From: Billgrantia montanilacus | GTDB lineage: Bacteria; Pseudomonadota; Gammaproteobacteria; Pseudomonadales; Halomonadaceae | Direction: 5' to 3' | Assembly (NCBI RefSeq): GCF_003336675.1 | Contig: NZ_QPII01000002.1 | Span: 372,001-436,000, forward strand | Length of the DNA: 64,000 bases | In this document: positions 20,587 through 28,505 of the stretch, piece after piece | How positions within the stretch are numbered: position 1 is the first letter of the stretch | How the letters are laid out: each line of letters begins with the position of its first letter | Made by a program: the position numbers and the translations under genes | The notes under the pieces: generated by a model | The model's database searches: none | Told to the model about the DNA's origin: nothing | What the model saw: the letters and a program-made list of their open reading frames with translations, nothing else

Positions 20587-21402
20587 ATGCTCGATTTCCT
20601 TGCCCATTCCAAAAGCCTTGTCTGGCACCAGCAACTGGCACGCCTGATGCGCACGGCGGCAGCGTCCGACTTTCCGGCCAGGCTCGATCAATGCTTGCGG
20701 GAGCTCGTGGGCCACGAAACCGTCTTGATCAACGCCTATCGCGGCCGCCGCCGGCCACTGTTGATTCATGACGACTACCCCCTGCATCGACGCGAACAGG
20801 GCATCGAGCGCTACCTGAGCAAGGCCTACCTGCTCGACCCATTCTTCACTGCCGTGAGCGATGGCCTGGATCAGGGTGCCCACCGCCTGCGCGAACTGGC
20901 GCCGGACCGGTTCGAGGCCAGCGATTACTACGCTCACTACTACCGCGCCCTGGGCCTGGTAGATGAAGTCGGCATCTTTTGCCGGGTCGAAGAGGATGTG
21001 GTCATTGCCGTGTCGCTGGGGTTCGGAGTCAAGTCGCCACCGCTGACCCGTCGCGCCCTGCAAGCCTTGCGTCACCTCTCACCCATGATGGAAGCGCTGC
21101 TGGTCGAATACTGGAAATGGCAGGGAAGCCAGTTCCAGCAACGCCTGGCGGAGCAGGAACCGGTGGAAGCGGCCCTGGCCAGTTTCGGGGCCGGGGTACT
21201 GACGATGCGTGAGCAGGAGATCGTGCGTCTGCTGCTGGCTGGCCACTCGACGAAATCGGCAGCCCGAGAGCTCGACATCAGCGACGGTACTGTCAAGGTG
21301 CACCGCAAGCACATCTATCAGCGCCTCGAGGTCTCCAGCCAGTCGCAGCTGTTCCGGCTATTCCTCGATCACGTGGCATTGGTCTCGCGCCAGCAGGCGT
21401 AA
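20587..21402 (+). CDS. LuxR family transcriptional regulator
   Basis: 271 residues from the ATG at 20587; the frame extends 21 codons upstream but without a better start. The C-terminal helix-turn-helix (about residues 205-262: LTMREQEIVRLLLAGHSTKS then ARELDISDGTVKVHRKHIYQRL) is a standard LuxR/NarL type. The ~190-residue N-terminal part is not a response-regulator receiver (no DD...D...K pattern) and looks like a small-molecule sensing domain, ligand unknown. It lies at the edge of the agmatine/polyamine genes and converges on the aldehyde dehydrogenase, so it is a candidate local activator. The divergent promoter at 24.3 kb has repeats it might bind. Confidence 0.85.
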   Translation: MLDFLAHSKSLVWHQQLARLMRTAAASDFPARLDQCLRELVGHETVLINAYRGRRRPLLIHDDYPLHRREQGIERYLSKAYLLDPFFTAVSDGLDQGAHRLRELAPDRFEASDYYAHYYRALGLVDEVGIFCRVEEDVVIAVSLGFGVKSPPLTRRALQALRHLSPMMEALLVEYWKWQGSQFQQRLAEQEPVEAALASFGAGVLTMREQEIVRLLLAGHSTKSAARELDISDGTVKVHRKHIYQRLEVSSQSQLFRLFLDHVALVSRQQA

Positions 21403-21422
21403 TGAACGGCTGACACGAGAAA

Positions 21423-21453
21423 GGCCGGCTCCGTAGACGAGAAGGAGCCGGCC
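21423..21453. terminator. Terminator-like hairpin between luxR-type gene and aldehyde dehydrogenase
   Basis: A 10-bp perfect stem, GGCCGGCTCC (21423-21432) and GGAGCCGGCC (21444-21453), with an 11-nt loop in the convergent gap. On the minus strand it is followed by TTTCTCG, so it probably ends the dehydrogenase operon more efficiently than the plus-strand gene. Confidence 0.65.
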
Positions 21454-21493
21454 AGACGTTGATTCCCGCGTCGATGCATCGCAGGGAGAGAAC

Positions 21494-23014
21494 TCAGGTC
21501 TCGAGCGCCATCCACACGCTCTTGAGGCTGGAGTACTCCTCCAGGCTGTGATGCGACTTGTCCCGCCCGTTACCCGACTGCTTCACGCCGCCAAAGGGCA
21601 TGGTCTGGTCGCCCCCGGCCCAGTTGTTGACGAACACCTGGCCCGACTGCAGCCGCCCGGTCACGCGCATGATGCGGTCGATGTCCTGGCTCCACAGCCC
21701 CGCGGCGAGCCCGTAGGGCGTGTCGTTGGCCATGGCCACCGCCTCCTCCTCGCTGTCGAAGCCGAACACCGCCAGCACCGGGCCGAAGATCTCCTCGCGG
21801 CCGATGGTCATCTGTGGCGTCACGCCATCGAAGACCGTGGGTGGAATGAAGTAGCCCGGGCCGTCGATGGCCTGGCCACCGGTGCGCAGCCGTGCGCCCT
21901 CTTCCACACCCTGGCGAATGTAGTCGAGGACGCGCCGGTGCTGGGTCTCATCGACCATGGCGCCCATGAAGCTCTCGGGGTCGAGCGGGTCGCCGGGCTG
22001 CATGGTCTCCGCCGCCGCGAGAACCTTCTCGACGAACTCTTCTCGGATCGCGTTCTCGACCAGCAGCCTGGCGCCGGCGATACACACCTCGCCCTGGTTG
22101 TGGAAGATGGCTGCGGCAGCGTGGCTCGCCACCTTGTCCAGCTCCTTGCAGTCGGCGAAGACGATGTTGGGGCTCTTGCCGCCGCACTCCAGGTAGACCC
22201 GCTTGAGGTTGGACTGGCCGGCGTACTGCATCAGCTGCTTACCCACCGCCGTGGAGCCGGTGAAGGCCAGGCAGTCGACTTCCATGGATAGCGCCAGCGC
22301 CTTGCCCACGGTATGGCCGAAGCCGGGCAGCACCTGGAACACCCCACGCGGTATCCCCGCTTCCTTGGCCAGTTGGGCCAAGCGCAGCGCCGAGAGCGGC
22401 GACTTCTCCGAGGGCTTGAGGATCACGCTGTTGCCGGCGGCCAGCGCCGGGGCGATCTTCCAGGCGGTCATCATCAGCGGGAAGTTCCACGGCACGATGG
22501 CCGCCACCACGCCGATGGGCTCGCGCAGCACCAGCGCCAGGGCATCCTCGCCGGTGGGCGCCACCTCGCCGTATAGCTTGTCGATGCACTCGGCCTGGTA
22601 GCGGATACAGGCGATGGCACCGGCCATGTCGCCCAGCGAGCTCGAAACCGGCTTGCCCATGTCCAGGGTATCGAGCAGCGCCAGCTCGTGCTTGTTAGCC
22701 TCCATCAGGTCGGCCAGGCGCAGCAGCACCTTCTTGCGCTTGCCCGGTGCCAGGCGCGACCACTCGCCTTCGGCGAAGGCCGCCCGGGCCGAGGTCACGG
22801 CCAGCTCGGCATCGGCGGCGTCGCAGCTTGCCACCTGGGCCAGGATCTCGTTCGTCGCCGGGTTGCGCGACTCGAAGGTGTCGCCGCTCGCGGCGGCGAC
22901 GAAGGCGTCGTCGATATAGGCACGGGTCTCAAGGGCCTGGCCCTGGGTTAGCTCCTCGGCCAGGGCCTGCCAGTCGGCCTTGGTGGTTGGAATCGCTGTC
23001 GGGGTGGCACTCAT
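21494..23014 (-). CDS. Aldehyde dehydrogenase, PuuC-like (copy 1)
   Basis: 506 residues. NAD(P)-dependent aldehyde dehydrogenase fold with oxyanion Asn177 (VPWNFPLM), general base Glu276 (VYLECGGKSP) and nucleophile Cys311 (NQGEVCIAG). It resembles PuuC / AldH enzymes that oxidise gamma-glutamylaminobutanal or gamma-aminobutyraldehyde. It overlaps the start of the upstream carbamoylase gene's end by four bases (ATGA), so the two are co-translated. A near-copy lies at 28506-30014. Given its partners (carbamoylase and, divergently, aminotransferase and agmatine deiminase), its substrate could be 4-ureidobutanal rather than a glutamylated aldehyde; that is inference. Confidence 0.93.
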   Translation of the reverse strand: MSATPTAIPTTKADWQALAEELTQGQALETRAYIDDAFVAAASGDTFESRNPATNEILAQVASCDAADAELAVTSARAAFAEGEWSRLAPGKRKKVLLRLADLMEANKHELALLDTLDMGKPVSSSLGDMAGAIACIRYQAECIDKLYGEVAPTGEDALALVLREPIGVVAAIVPWNFPLMMTAWKIAPALAAGNSVILKPSEKSPLSALRLAQLAKEAGIPRGVFQVLPGFGHTVGKALALSMEVDCLAFTGSTAVGKQLMQYAGQSNLKRVYLECGGKSPNIVFADCKELDKVASHAAAAIFHNQGEVCIAGARLLVENAIREEFVEKVLAAAETMQPGDPLDPESFMGAMVDETQHRRVLDYIRQGVEEGARLRTGGQAIDGPGYFIPPTVFDGVTPQMTIGREEIFGPVLAVFGFDSEEEAVAMANDTPYGLAAGLWSQDIDRIMRVTGRLQSGQVFVNNWAGGDQTMPFGGVKQSGNGRDKSHHSLEEYSSLKSVWMALET

Positions 23015-24258
23015 CGGCTCGCCTCCAGGGTGTTGGCCCGCTCCAGCACGGCATCAAAAAGCACCTGGGCGCCCAGGGCGCAGTGCTCCGGGCTGGCGTA
23101 CTCCGCCTCGTTATGGCTGATACCGTCGCGGCAGGGAATAAAGATCATCGCCGTGGGGGCCACCCGGGAGACATAGACCGCGTCGTGACCGGCGCCGCTC
23201 ATCATGCGGCGGTAAGGCACGCCCTGGGCCCGGGCGGCCCGCTCCACGGCGTCGATGCAACCGACATCGAACTCGACGACAGGTGAGGCCCAGACCCGCT
23301 CGCTTCGGGTTTCGATGTCGAAGGTCTCGCCGGCAGCGGCCAACTCACGCTCGAAGTGAGTTTCCAGGGCATCCAGCTCACTCTCTTCCACATGGCGCAG
23401 GTCGAGGGTGAGGCGCACCTCGCCGGGGACGACATTGCGGGAGGGGCTGTCGATATCAAGGCAGCCTACGGTGACCTTGGTGTCGCCGCTGGTGTCCGCC
23501 AGGGCATGGCCCTGCAGGCGATCGATCAAGCGCGCTGCGGCGGCCAGGGCATCGCGGCGGTAGCGCATCGGGGTGGGGCCGGCATGTGAGGACTGCCCGC
23601 GCAGGGTGACATCGAACCAGCGCATGCCCTGCACGCCGGTCACCACACCGACCGCTTCACGGTTCTCCTCCAGCACCGGTCCCTGCTCGATATGCAGCTC
23701 GAGGAAGCCCACCAGACGCGGCTCGCCCACTTCCATCTCGCCGGCGAAACCAGTGGCCGCGAGCGCCTCGCCCAGGGTTATGCCATCACGGTCGCGGCGT
23801 GCCAGGGTCGACTCGACGCTGAACGCCCCGGCGTAGGTACCGGAGGCCACCATGGCCGGGGCAAAGCGGCTGCCCTCTTCGTTGGTCCACACCACCAGCT
23901 CCAGCGGCCGCTCGGTGATGATGCCGTGATCGTCGAGGGTGCGAAATACCTCGAGCCCCGCCAGCACCCCGAGGATGCCGTCGAAGCGCCCGCCCTTGGG
24001 CTGGGTATCCAGGTGACTCCCGGTGGCAACCGGATCAAGGTCATCACGCTTCCCCAGGCGCCGGATAAAGAGATTACCGACCCGGTCGACGCGCAAGGTG
24101 CAGCCAATCGCCTTGCACCACTCGATCAGCAGGCGCCGCCCGGCGGCATCCTCCTCGGAGAGCGCCAGGCGACAGCTGCCGCCATTCGCGGTGGGGCCGA
24201 TCTCGGCCATGGCCATCAAGCTCGACCAGAGCCGCTGGCCGTCGATAGAAACCGTCAT
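23011..24258 (-). CDS. Zn-dependent hydantoinase/carbamoylase family amidohydrolase (M20)
   Basis: 415 residues from the ATG at 24258 (GGGAG upstream). It is of the N-carbamoyl-amino-acid hydrolase / allantoate amidohydrolase / beta-ureidopropionase family. Metal ligands are visible: His82 in GSHLDTQPKGG, Asp93 in RFDGILG, Glu127/Glu128 in TNEEGSRF, His189 in LHIEQGPVLE, and the C-terminal His in GISHNE; the dimerisation-domain motif SSHAGPTPM is also present. These enzymes split N-carbamoyl groups into an amine, CO2 and ammonia. It is the first gene of a two-gene operon with an aldehyde dehydrogenase and is divergent from the aminotransferase-antiporter-agmatine deiminase operon. Agmatine deiminase yields N-carbamoylputrescine, so a 4-carbon carbamoyl substrate is likely. 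Confidence 0.9.
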   Translation of the reverse strand: MTVSIDGQRLWSSLMAMAEIGPTANGGSCRLALSEEDAAGRRLLIEWCKAIGCTLRVDRVGNLFIRRLGKRDDLDPVATGSHLDTQPKGGRFDGILGVLAGLEVFRTLDDHGIITERPLELVVWTNEEGSRFAPAMVASGTYAGAFSVESTLARRDRDGITLGEALAATGFAGEMEVGEPRLVGFLELHIEQGPVLEENREAVGVVTGVQGMRWFDVTLRGQSSHAGPTPMRYRRDALAAAARLIDRLQGHALADTSGDTKVTVGCLDIDSPSRNVVPGEVRLTLDLRHVEESELDALETHFERELAAAGETFDIETRSERVWASPVVEFDVGCIDAVERAARAQGVPYRRMMSGAGHDAVYVSRVAPTAMIFIPCRDGISHNEAEYASPEHCALGAQVLFDAVLERANTLEASR

Positions 24259-24313
24259 GGGTGTCTCCCTTGTGTTTGTTCCCAGCCACCCTAGGCGGGA
24301 AGGTCGCAGCGGC

Positions 24314-24337
24314 GATATACCCCAATCAGGATATACC
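24314..24337. promoter_or_regulatory. GATATACC direct repeat in divergent promoter region
   Basis: GATATACC occurs at 24314-24321 and again at 24330-24337, 16 bases apart, in the 132-base gap between the divergent carbamoylase and aminotransferase genes. The same stretch also reads as an imperfect dyad (TATACC ... GGATATA). It is a candidate operator for the coordinate control of the two operons, for example by the LuxR-type regulator at 20.6 kb. No clear -35/-10 pair was assigned. Confidence 0.45.
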
Positions 24338-24390
24338 GACGACGGGGCACATCTTCGTAGGCTGGCTCTGTCACTTGTGAGGAGCCAACC

Positions 24391-25815
24391 ATGACAACGA
24401 CCCATCGAACCGCTGGCAACACCCCTTCGTCACTACGCTACGATCGCCGCACGCTTTGGCAGAAGGACAAGGATCACTTTATCCATCCCTTCACCGATTT
24501 CAGCCTGTTCCATGAGAAAGGCTGCGATCTTATCGTCGACAGCGACGGCATCTATGTCGAGGATGCTCACGGCAACCGCTTCATCGATGGCATTGCCGGC
24601 CTGTGGTGCGTCAATGTGGGCCACGGGCGTGCCGAGATTGGCCAGGCCATGGCCGAACAGGCGACCCGCATGGCCTATTTCTCCACCTTCAACAACCTGT
24701 CGAACGCCCCGGCGGCGGAGCTGGCCGCCAAGCTCGCCGAGCTGGCACCGGCAAACCTCAACCACGTCTTCTTCAGTTGCGGCGGCTCGGCAGCCAACGA
24801 CGCCACCATCCGCCTGGTGCACTACTACTTCAACCGCCTGGGCAAGCCGAGCAAGAAGCGTATCCTGTCACGCCGCAACGCCTATCATGGCACCACCTAC
24901 CTGGCCGCCAGCCTGACCGGCATCGAGAGCAACAACTGGGACTTCGACACCCTCGATCACCTGGTCACCCATCTGAGCGAGGCCAACCTCTACCGCCGCC
25001 CCGAGGGCATGAGCGAGGCGGACTACTGCGATCATCTGGTGGCCGAGCTCGAGGAGACCATCGTCGAGATCGGTGCCGAGAATATCGCCGCCTTTATCGC
25101 CGAGCCGATCATGGGCGCGGGTGGCGTGCTGATGCCCCCCCAGGGCTACCATGCCCGCATGCAGACGGTATGCCGCGCCAACGACATCCTCTTTATCGCC
25201 GACGAAGTCGTTACCGGCTTCGGCCGCCTGGGCCACTTCTTCGCCTCCGAGGCGGTCTTCGATACCCAGCCGGACATCATCAACTGCGCCAAGGGACTCT
25301 CCTCCGGCTACGCCCCCCTCGGTGCCACCCTGATCTCCGACGAGATCTACAAGGTGCTGGGCACACCTCAGCGCAAGGGCGGCGTGCTGAGCACTGGCTT
25401 CACCTACTCTGGCCACCCGGTCAGCTGTGCCGCGGCACTCAAGAACATCGAGATCATCGAGCGCGAGGCGATCTGCGAGAACGTCCGCGAGGTGGGCCCC
25501 TACCTGGCGCAGAAGCTCAAGACTCTGGCGGATCACGAGACTGTCGGTGACGTGCGCGGCAGCCATTTCATGCTGGCCATCGAGAACGTCGCCGACAAGG
25601 CCACCAAGAAGCTGCTTCCGGTAGAAGCGCGAGTCGGCGACCGGGTTGCCGCCGAAGCCCAGAAACGCGGCCTGATCATTCGCCCGGTGGGTCACCTCAA
25701 TATCCTCTCGCCGCCGCTGATCTGGGACCGCGAGGTGGTGGATCGCGTGGTGGCGATCCTCGATGAGGCCTTCGCCGCCACCACGGTTTCACTCAAGGCC
25801 GATGGCTACCTGTAA
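24391..25815 (+). CDS. Class III PLP-dependent omega-aminotransferase
   Basis: 474 residues. The cofactor lysine is Lys301 (NCAKGLSSGYAPLG) and the pyridine-binding aspartate Asp271 (IADEVVTGFGR). It belongs to the omega-amine:pyruvate/polyamine aminotransferase group, related to SpuC but clearly different from the second aminotransferase in the window. It opens a plus-strand operon with the NhaC-family carrier and agmatine deiminase. Likely substrates are putrescine, N-carbamoylputrescine or agmatine; the sequence does not tell them apart. The ATG has GAGGAG shortly upstream. Confidence 0.93.
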   Translation: MTTTHRTAGNTPSSLRYDRRTLWQKDKDHFIHPFTDFSLFHEKGCDLIVDSDGIYVEDAHGNRFIDGIAGLWCVNVGHGRAEIGQAMAEQATRMAYFSTFNNLSNAPAAELAAKLAELAPANLNHVFFSCGGSAANDATIRLVHYYFNRLGKPSKKRILSRRNAYHGTTYLAASLTGIESNNWDFDTLDHLVTHLSEANLYRRPEGMSEADYCDHLVAELEETIVEIGAENIAAFIAEPIMGAGGVLMPPQGYHARMQTVCRANDILFIADEVVTGFGRLGHFFASEAVFDTQPDIINCAKGLSSGYAPLGATLISDEIYKVLGTPQRKGGVLSTGFTYSGHPVSCAAALKNIEIIEREAICENVREVGPYLAQKLKTLADHETVGDVRGSHFMLAIENVADKATKKLLPVEARVGDRVAAEAQKRGLIIRPVGHLNILSPPLIWDREVVDRVVAILDEAFAATTVSLKADGYL

Positions 25816-25822
25816 GCGCCCC

Positions 25823-25842
25823 GGGGCCAGTTATCCGGCCCC
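25823..25842 (+). terminator. Hairpin between aminotransferase and NhaC-family gene
   Basis: GGGGCC (25823-25828) and GGCCCC (25837-25842) with an 8-nt loop, 7 bases after the aminotransferase stop, followed by no U-run. It probably lowers read-through or protects the upstream mRNA within the operon rather than ending it. Confidence 0.4.
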
Positions 25843-25882
25843 CGCATGAACCAACAACCATAACGATAAAAGAGAGTCTTGT

Positions 25883-27229
25883 ATGGAAACCTTTGGCCCC
25901 TGGAGTCTGTTCCCCACCGCCGTAGTGCTGGGCATGGCCATCGTTACCCGCCGAACCATCGAGTCCCTGCTGGCAGGGGCGGTGGTTGGACTACTCATGA
26001 TCGAACCCGCCACAGTGGTATCGCAGGGTTCGGACATTCTGCTGACGGTGCTTGGCAACGATACCGTCACCTGGATCATCCTGGTCTGCGGCCTGTTCGG
26101 CAGCCTGATCGCCCTGCTGGTCAAGACCGGTGGCGTGCTCAGCTTCGGCGACGCAGTTACCCGTCGTATCCATAGCCGCCGCCAGAGCCTGCTTGCCACC
26201 TGGCTACTCGGCCTCGTTATCTTCGTCGACGACTACCTCAATGCGCTGACCATCAGCGCTTCGATGAAGAAGATCACCGACCGCTTCCAGGTCTCCCGGG
26301 AGAAGCTCGCCTATATCGTCGACTCCACTGCGGCGCCGATCTGCATCCTGGTGCCCTTCTCCACCTGGGCGGTGTTCTTCGCCGGCCTGCTGGAGGAGAA
26401 CAATGTGGCCGGCAACGGCATGGGCCTCTATATCGAGGCCATTCCCTATATGTTCTACGCCTGGGTGGCCGCCGCCGTGGTGCCCCTGGTGGCCATGGGC
26501 TGGATTCCCGACCTCGGTCCCATGAGGGGCGCCGAGGCACGTGCCGCCGCCGGCCAGCTGATGCCAGCCGGCATCGACGACAATGCCCTGGAAGTCGAGG
26601 ACACCGGCAAGAAACGCCCGCACCTGCTCAATTTCCTGCTGCCCATCGCCACCCTGATCTTCTTCACCTGGCACTTCGAGATCGACATCCTGCGCGGCGT
26701 CATCGTGGCGCTGACCGTGACCCTGGTGCTGATCTTCAGCCAGCGGCTGTTGAGCTTCCACGACACTTTCGACACGGCCCTTGATGGCTTCAAGGCCATG
26801 ATCATGCCGTTGGGTACCCTGGTGGCCGGCTTCGCCCTCAAGGAGGTCAACGACGTGCTGGGGCTCACCGACTATGTGATCGCCACCGTCCAGCCACTGA
26901 TGACCCCGGGCATGCTGCCGGCGGTGGTCTTCGTCACCATGGCCTTCCTGGCATTCGCCACCGGCTCTTTCTGGGGGTTGTTCGCCGTGGCCATACCCAT
27001 CGTGCTGCCGCTGGCGGCGAGCATGGACAGCCATATGCCGCTGGTGATCGGCGCCCTGATCTCCGCCAGTGCCTTCGGCAGCCACGCCTGCTTCTACGGC
27101 GACTCCACGGTGCTCTCCGCCCAGGGCAGCGGGTGCACACCCATGGCCCATGCCCTGACCCAGTTGCCCTATGTGCTGATCGCCGCCGGTATCGCCGCCG
27201 GCATCTTCCTGATAGTTGGCCACCTGTGA
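25883..27229 (+). CDS. NhaC family membrane antiporter/carrier
   Basis: 448 residues with about ten or eleven hydrophobic helices and the NhaC-family core (LGLVIFVDDYLNALTISASM with paired acidic residues, DSTAAPICILVPFSTWAVF, and ATGSFWGLFAVAIPIVLP). The family is known for Na+/H+ or malate-H+/Na+-lactate exchange, and several members are thought to carry organic amines or amino acids. Lying between an omega-aminotransferase and agmatine deiminase, it may bring in agmatine or putrescine or exchange amines; this is inference. GAGAG precedes the ATG at 25883. Confidence 0.85.
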   Translation: METFGPWSLFPTAVVLGMAIVTRRTIESLLAGAVVGLLMIEPATVVSQGSDILLTVLGNDTVTWIILVCGLFGSLIALLVKTGGVLSFGDAVTRRIHSRRQSLLATWLLGLVIFVDDYLNALTISASMKKITDRFQVSREKLAYIVDSTAAPICILVPFSTWAVFFAGLLEENNVAGNGMGLYIEAIPYMFYAWVAAAVVPLVAMGWIPDLGPMRGAEARAAAGQLMPAGIDDNALEVEDTGKKRPHLLNFLLPIATLIFFTWHFEIDILRGVIVALTVTLVLIFSQRLLSFHDTFDTALDGFKAMIMPLGTLVAGFALKEVNDVLGLTDYVIATVQPLMTPGMLPAVVFVTMAFLAFATGSFWGLFAVAIPIVLPLAASMDSHMPLVIGALISASAFGSHACFYGDSTVLSAQGSGCTPMAHALTQLPYVLIAAGIAAGIFLIVGHL

Positions 27230-27237
27230 GACCAATC

Positions 27238-28362
27238 ATGAACGAGCCAATGTTCGACATTCCGACCGCCGAACCGACGCCCCGGGCCCAGGGCTTCGCC
27301 ATGCCAGCCGAGTTCGCCCCCCACGATGCCTGCTGGATGCTCTGGCCCCAGCGCCCCGACACCTGGCGCTTCGGGGCCAAGCCGGCCCAGCAGGCCTTCG
27401 TGGAGGTCGCCACGGCCATCGCCGAGAGCGAAACCGTCTACGTCGGGGTCAACGACGAGCAGTACGAGAATGCCCGCCACCAGTTGCCGCCCGAGGTTCG
27501 CGTGGTGGAGCTCTCCAGCAACGACGCCTGGATGCGCGACGTGGGCCCCACCTTCCTGACCCACCCCGATGGCCGCCTGGCCATGGTCGACTGGGAGTTC
27601 AACGCCTGGGGCGGCCTCGACGGCGGGCTCTATTTCCCCTGGGACAAGGACAAGCGCATCCGCACCAAGATCGCCGAAATGCTCGGCATCCCGCGCTTCA
27701 CTGCCCCGGTGGTGCTGGAGGGCGGGGCGCTGCACGTCGACGGTGAAGGCACCCTGATCACCACCGAGGAGTGCCTGCTCAACCCCAACCGCAACCCCGG
27801 CTTGAACCGCGAGGAAATGGAACAGCTGCTCCGCGACTACCTCGGCGTCGAGAAAGTCATCTGGCTGCCCCGGGGCTGCCACCTGGACGAAACCGATGGG
27901 CACGTGGATAACCTGTGCTGCTTCGTCGCCCCCGGAGAGGTTGTGCTGACCTGGTCCGATGACGAGGACGATCCCCAGCACGCCATCTGCCGGGAAGCCT
28001 TGGCCGTACTGGAATCGACGTTCGATGCCAGGGGCCGTGAGCTATGCGTTCACAAGCTTCCCCAGCCCGATCCGCTGTACATCGAAGAGGATGAGGCCAG
28101 CGGCCTCGATCGCCTCGATAGTTCCCACCCGCGCCGTCCCGGGGATCGCATGGCAGGCTCCTACGTCAATTTCTATATCGGCAACTCCGTGGTGGTCATG
28201 CCCCTGCTGGACCCGACCTGCGACGAGCAGGCTTACGCCATTCTTCAGGAACTGTTCCCCGACAGGCGAGTGGTCGGTGTCCCGGCCCGTGAGATCCTGC
28301 TCGGCGGCGGCAATATCCACTGCATCACCCAGCAGCAGCCCCGCCTGGGCCCGTCGCGCTGA
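27238..28362 (+). CDS. aguA: Agmatine deiminase
   Basis: 374 residues from the ATG at 27238, 8 nt after the antiporter stop. It is a guanidine-modifying (pentein) fold enzyme: DAWMRDVGPTF near residue 95 carries substrate-binding acids, CHLDETDGHVDN near 217 carries the catalytic His, and Cys362 in GGGNIHCITQQQP is the nucleophile. It converts agmatine to N-carbamoylputrescine and ammonia. The usual partner AguB (nitrilase-fold N-carbamoylputrescine amidohydrolase) is absent from the window; the nearby carbamoylase is of a different fold. The gene ends the operon and converges on the second aldehyde dehydrogenase. Confidence 0.96.
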   Translation: MNEPMFDIPTAEPTPRAQGFAMPAEFAPHDACWMLWPQRPDTWRFGAKPAQQAFVEVATAIAESETVYVGVNDEQYENARHQLPPEVRVVELSSNDAWMRDVGPTFLTHPDGRLAMVDWEFNAWGGLDGGLYFPWDKDKRIRTKIAEMLGIPRFTAPVVLEGGALHVDGEGTLITTEECLLNPNRNPGLNREEMEQLLRDYLGVEKVIWLPRGCHLDETDGHVDNLCCFVAPGEVVLTWSDDEDDPQHAICREALAVLESTFDARGRELCVHKLPQPDPLYIEEDEASGLDRLDSSHPRRPGDRMAGSYVNFYIGNSVVVMPLLDPTCDEQAYAILQELFPDRRVVGVPAREILLGGGNIHCITQQQPRLGPSR

Positions 28363-28447
28363 GGCGACAGCTTGTCGGCCTTCGGTTCCTGCGAGGTGAT
28401 GCTGCCAGAGGCGGTTGATCAGCTTCGCGGCAGTTCCCAGAAACTGC

Positions 28448-28473
28448 GAGGCCGGCCCCATGGGGCCGGCCTC
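28448..28473. terminator. 26-base perfect palindrome between aguA and aldehyde dehydrogenase 2
   Basis: A perfect self-complementary sequence centred on CCATGG (28458-28463) with GAGGCC/GGCCTC ends, in the 143-base convergent gap. As RNA it forms a long GC-rich hairpin in either direction, so it is probably a bidirectional terminator although no U-run follows directly. Confidence 0.6.
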
Positions 28474-28505
28474 GTCGCTGTAAAAGTCCCTACAGAGTGG
28501 CTCGC

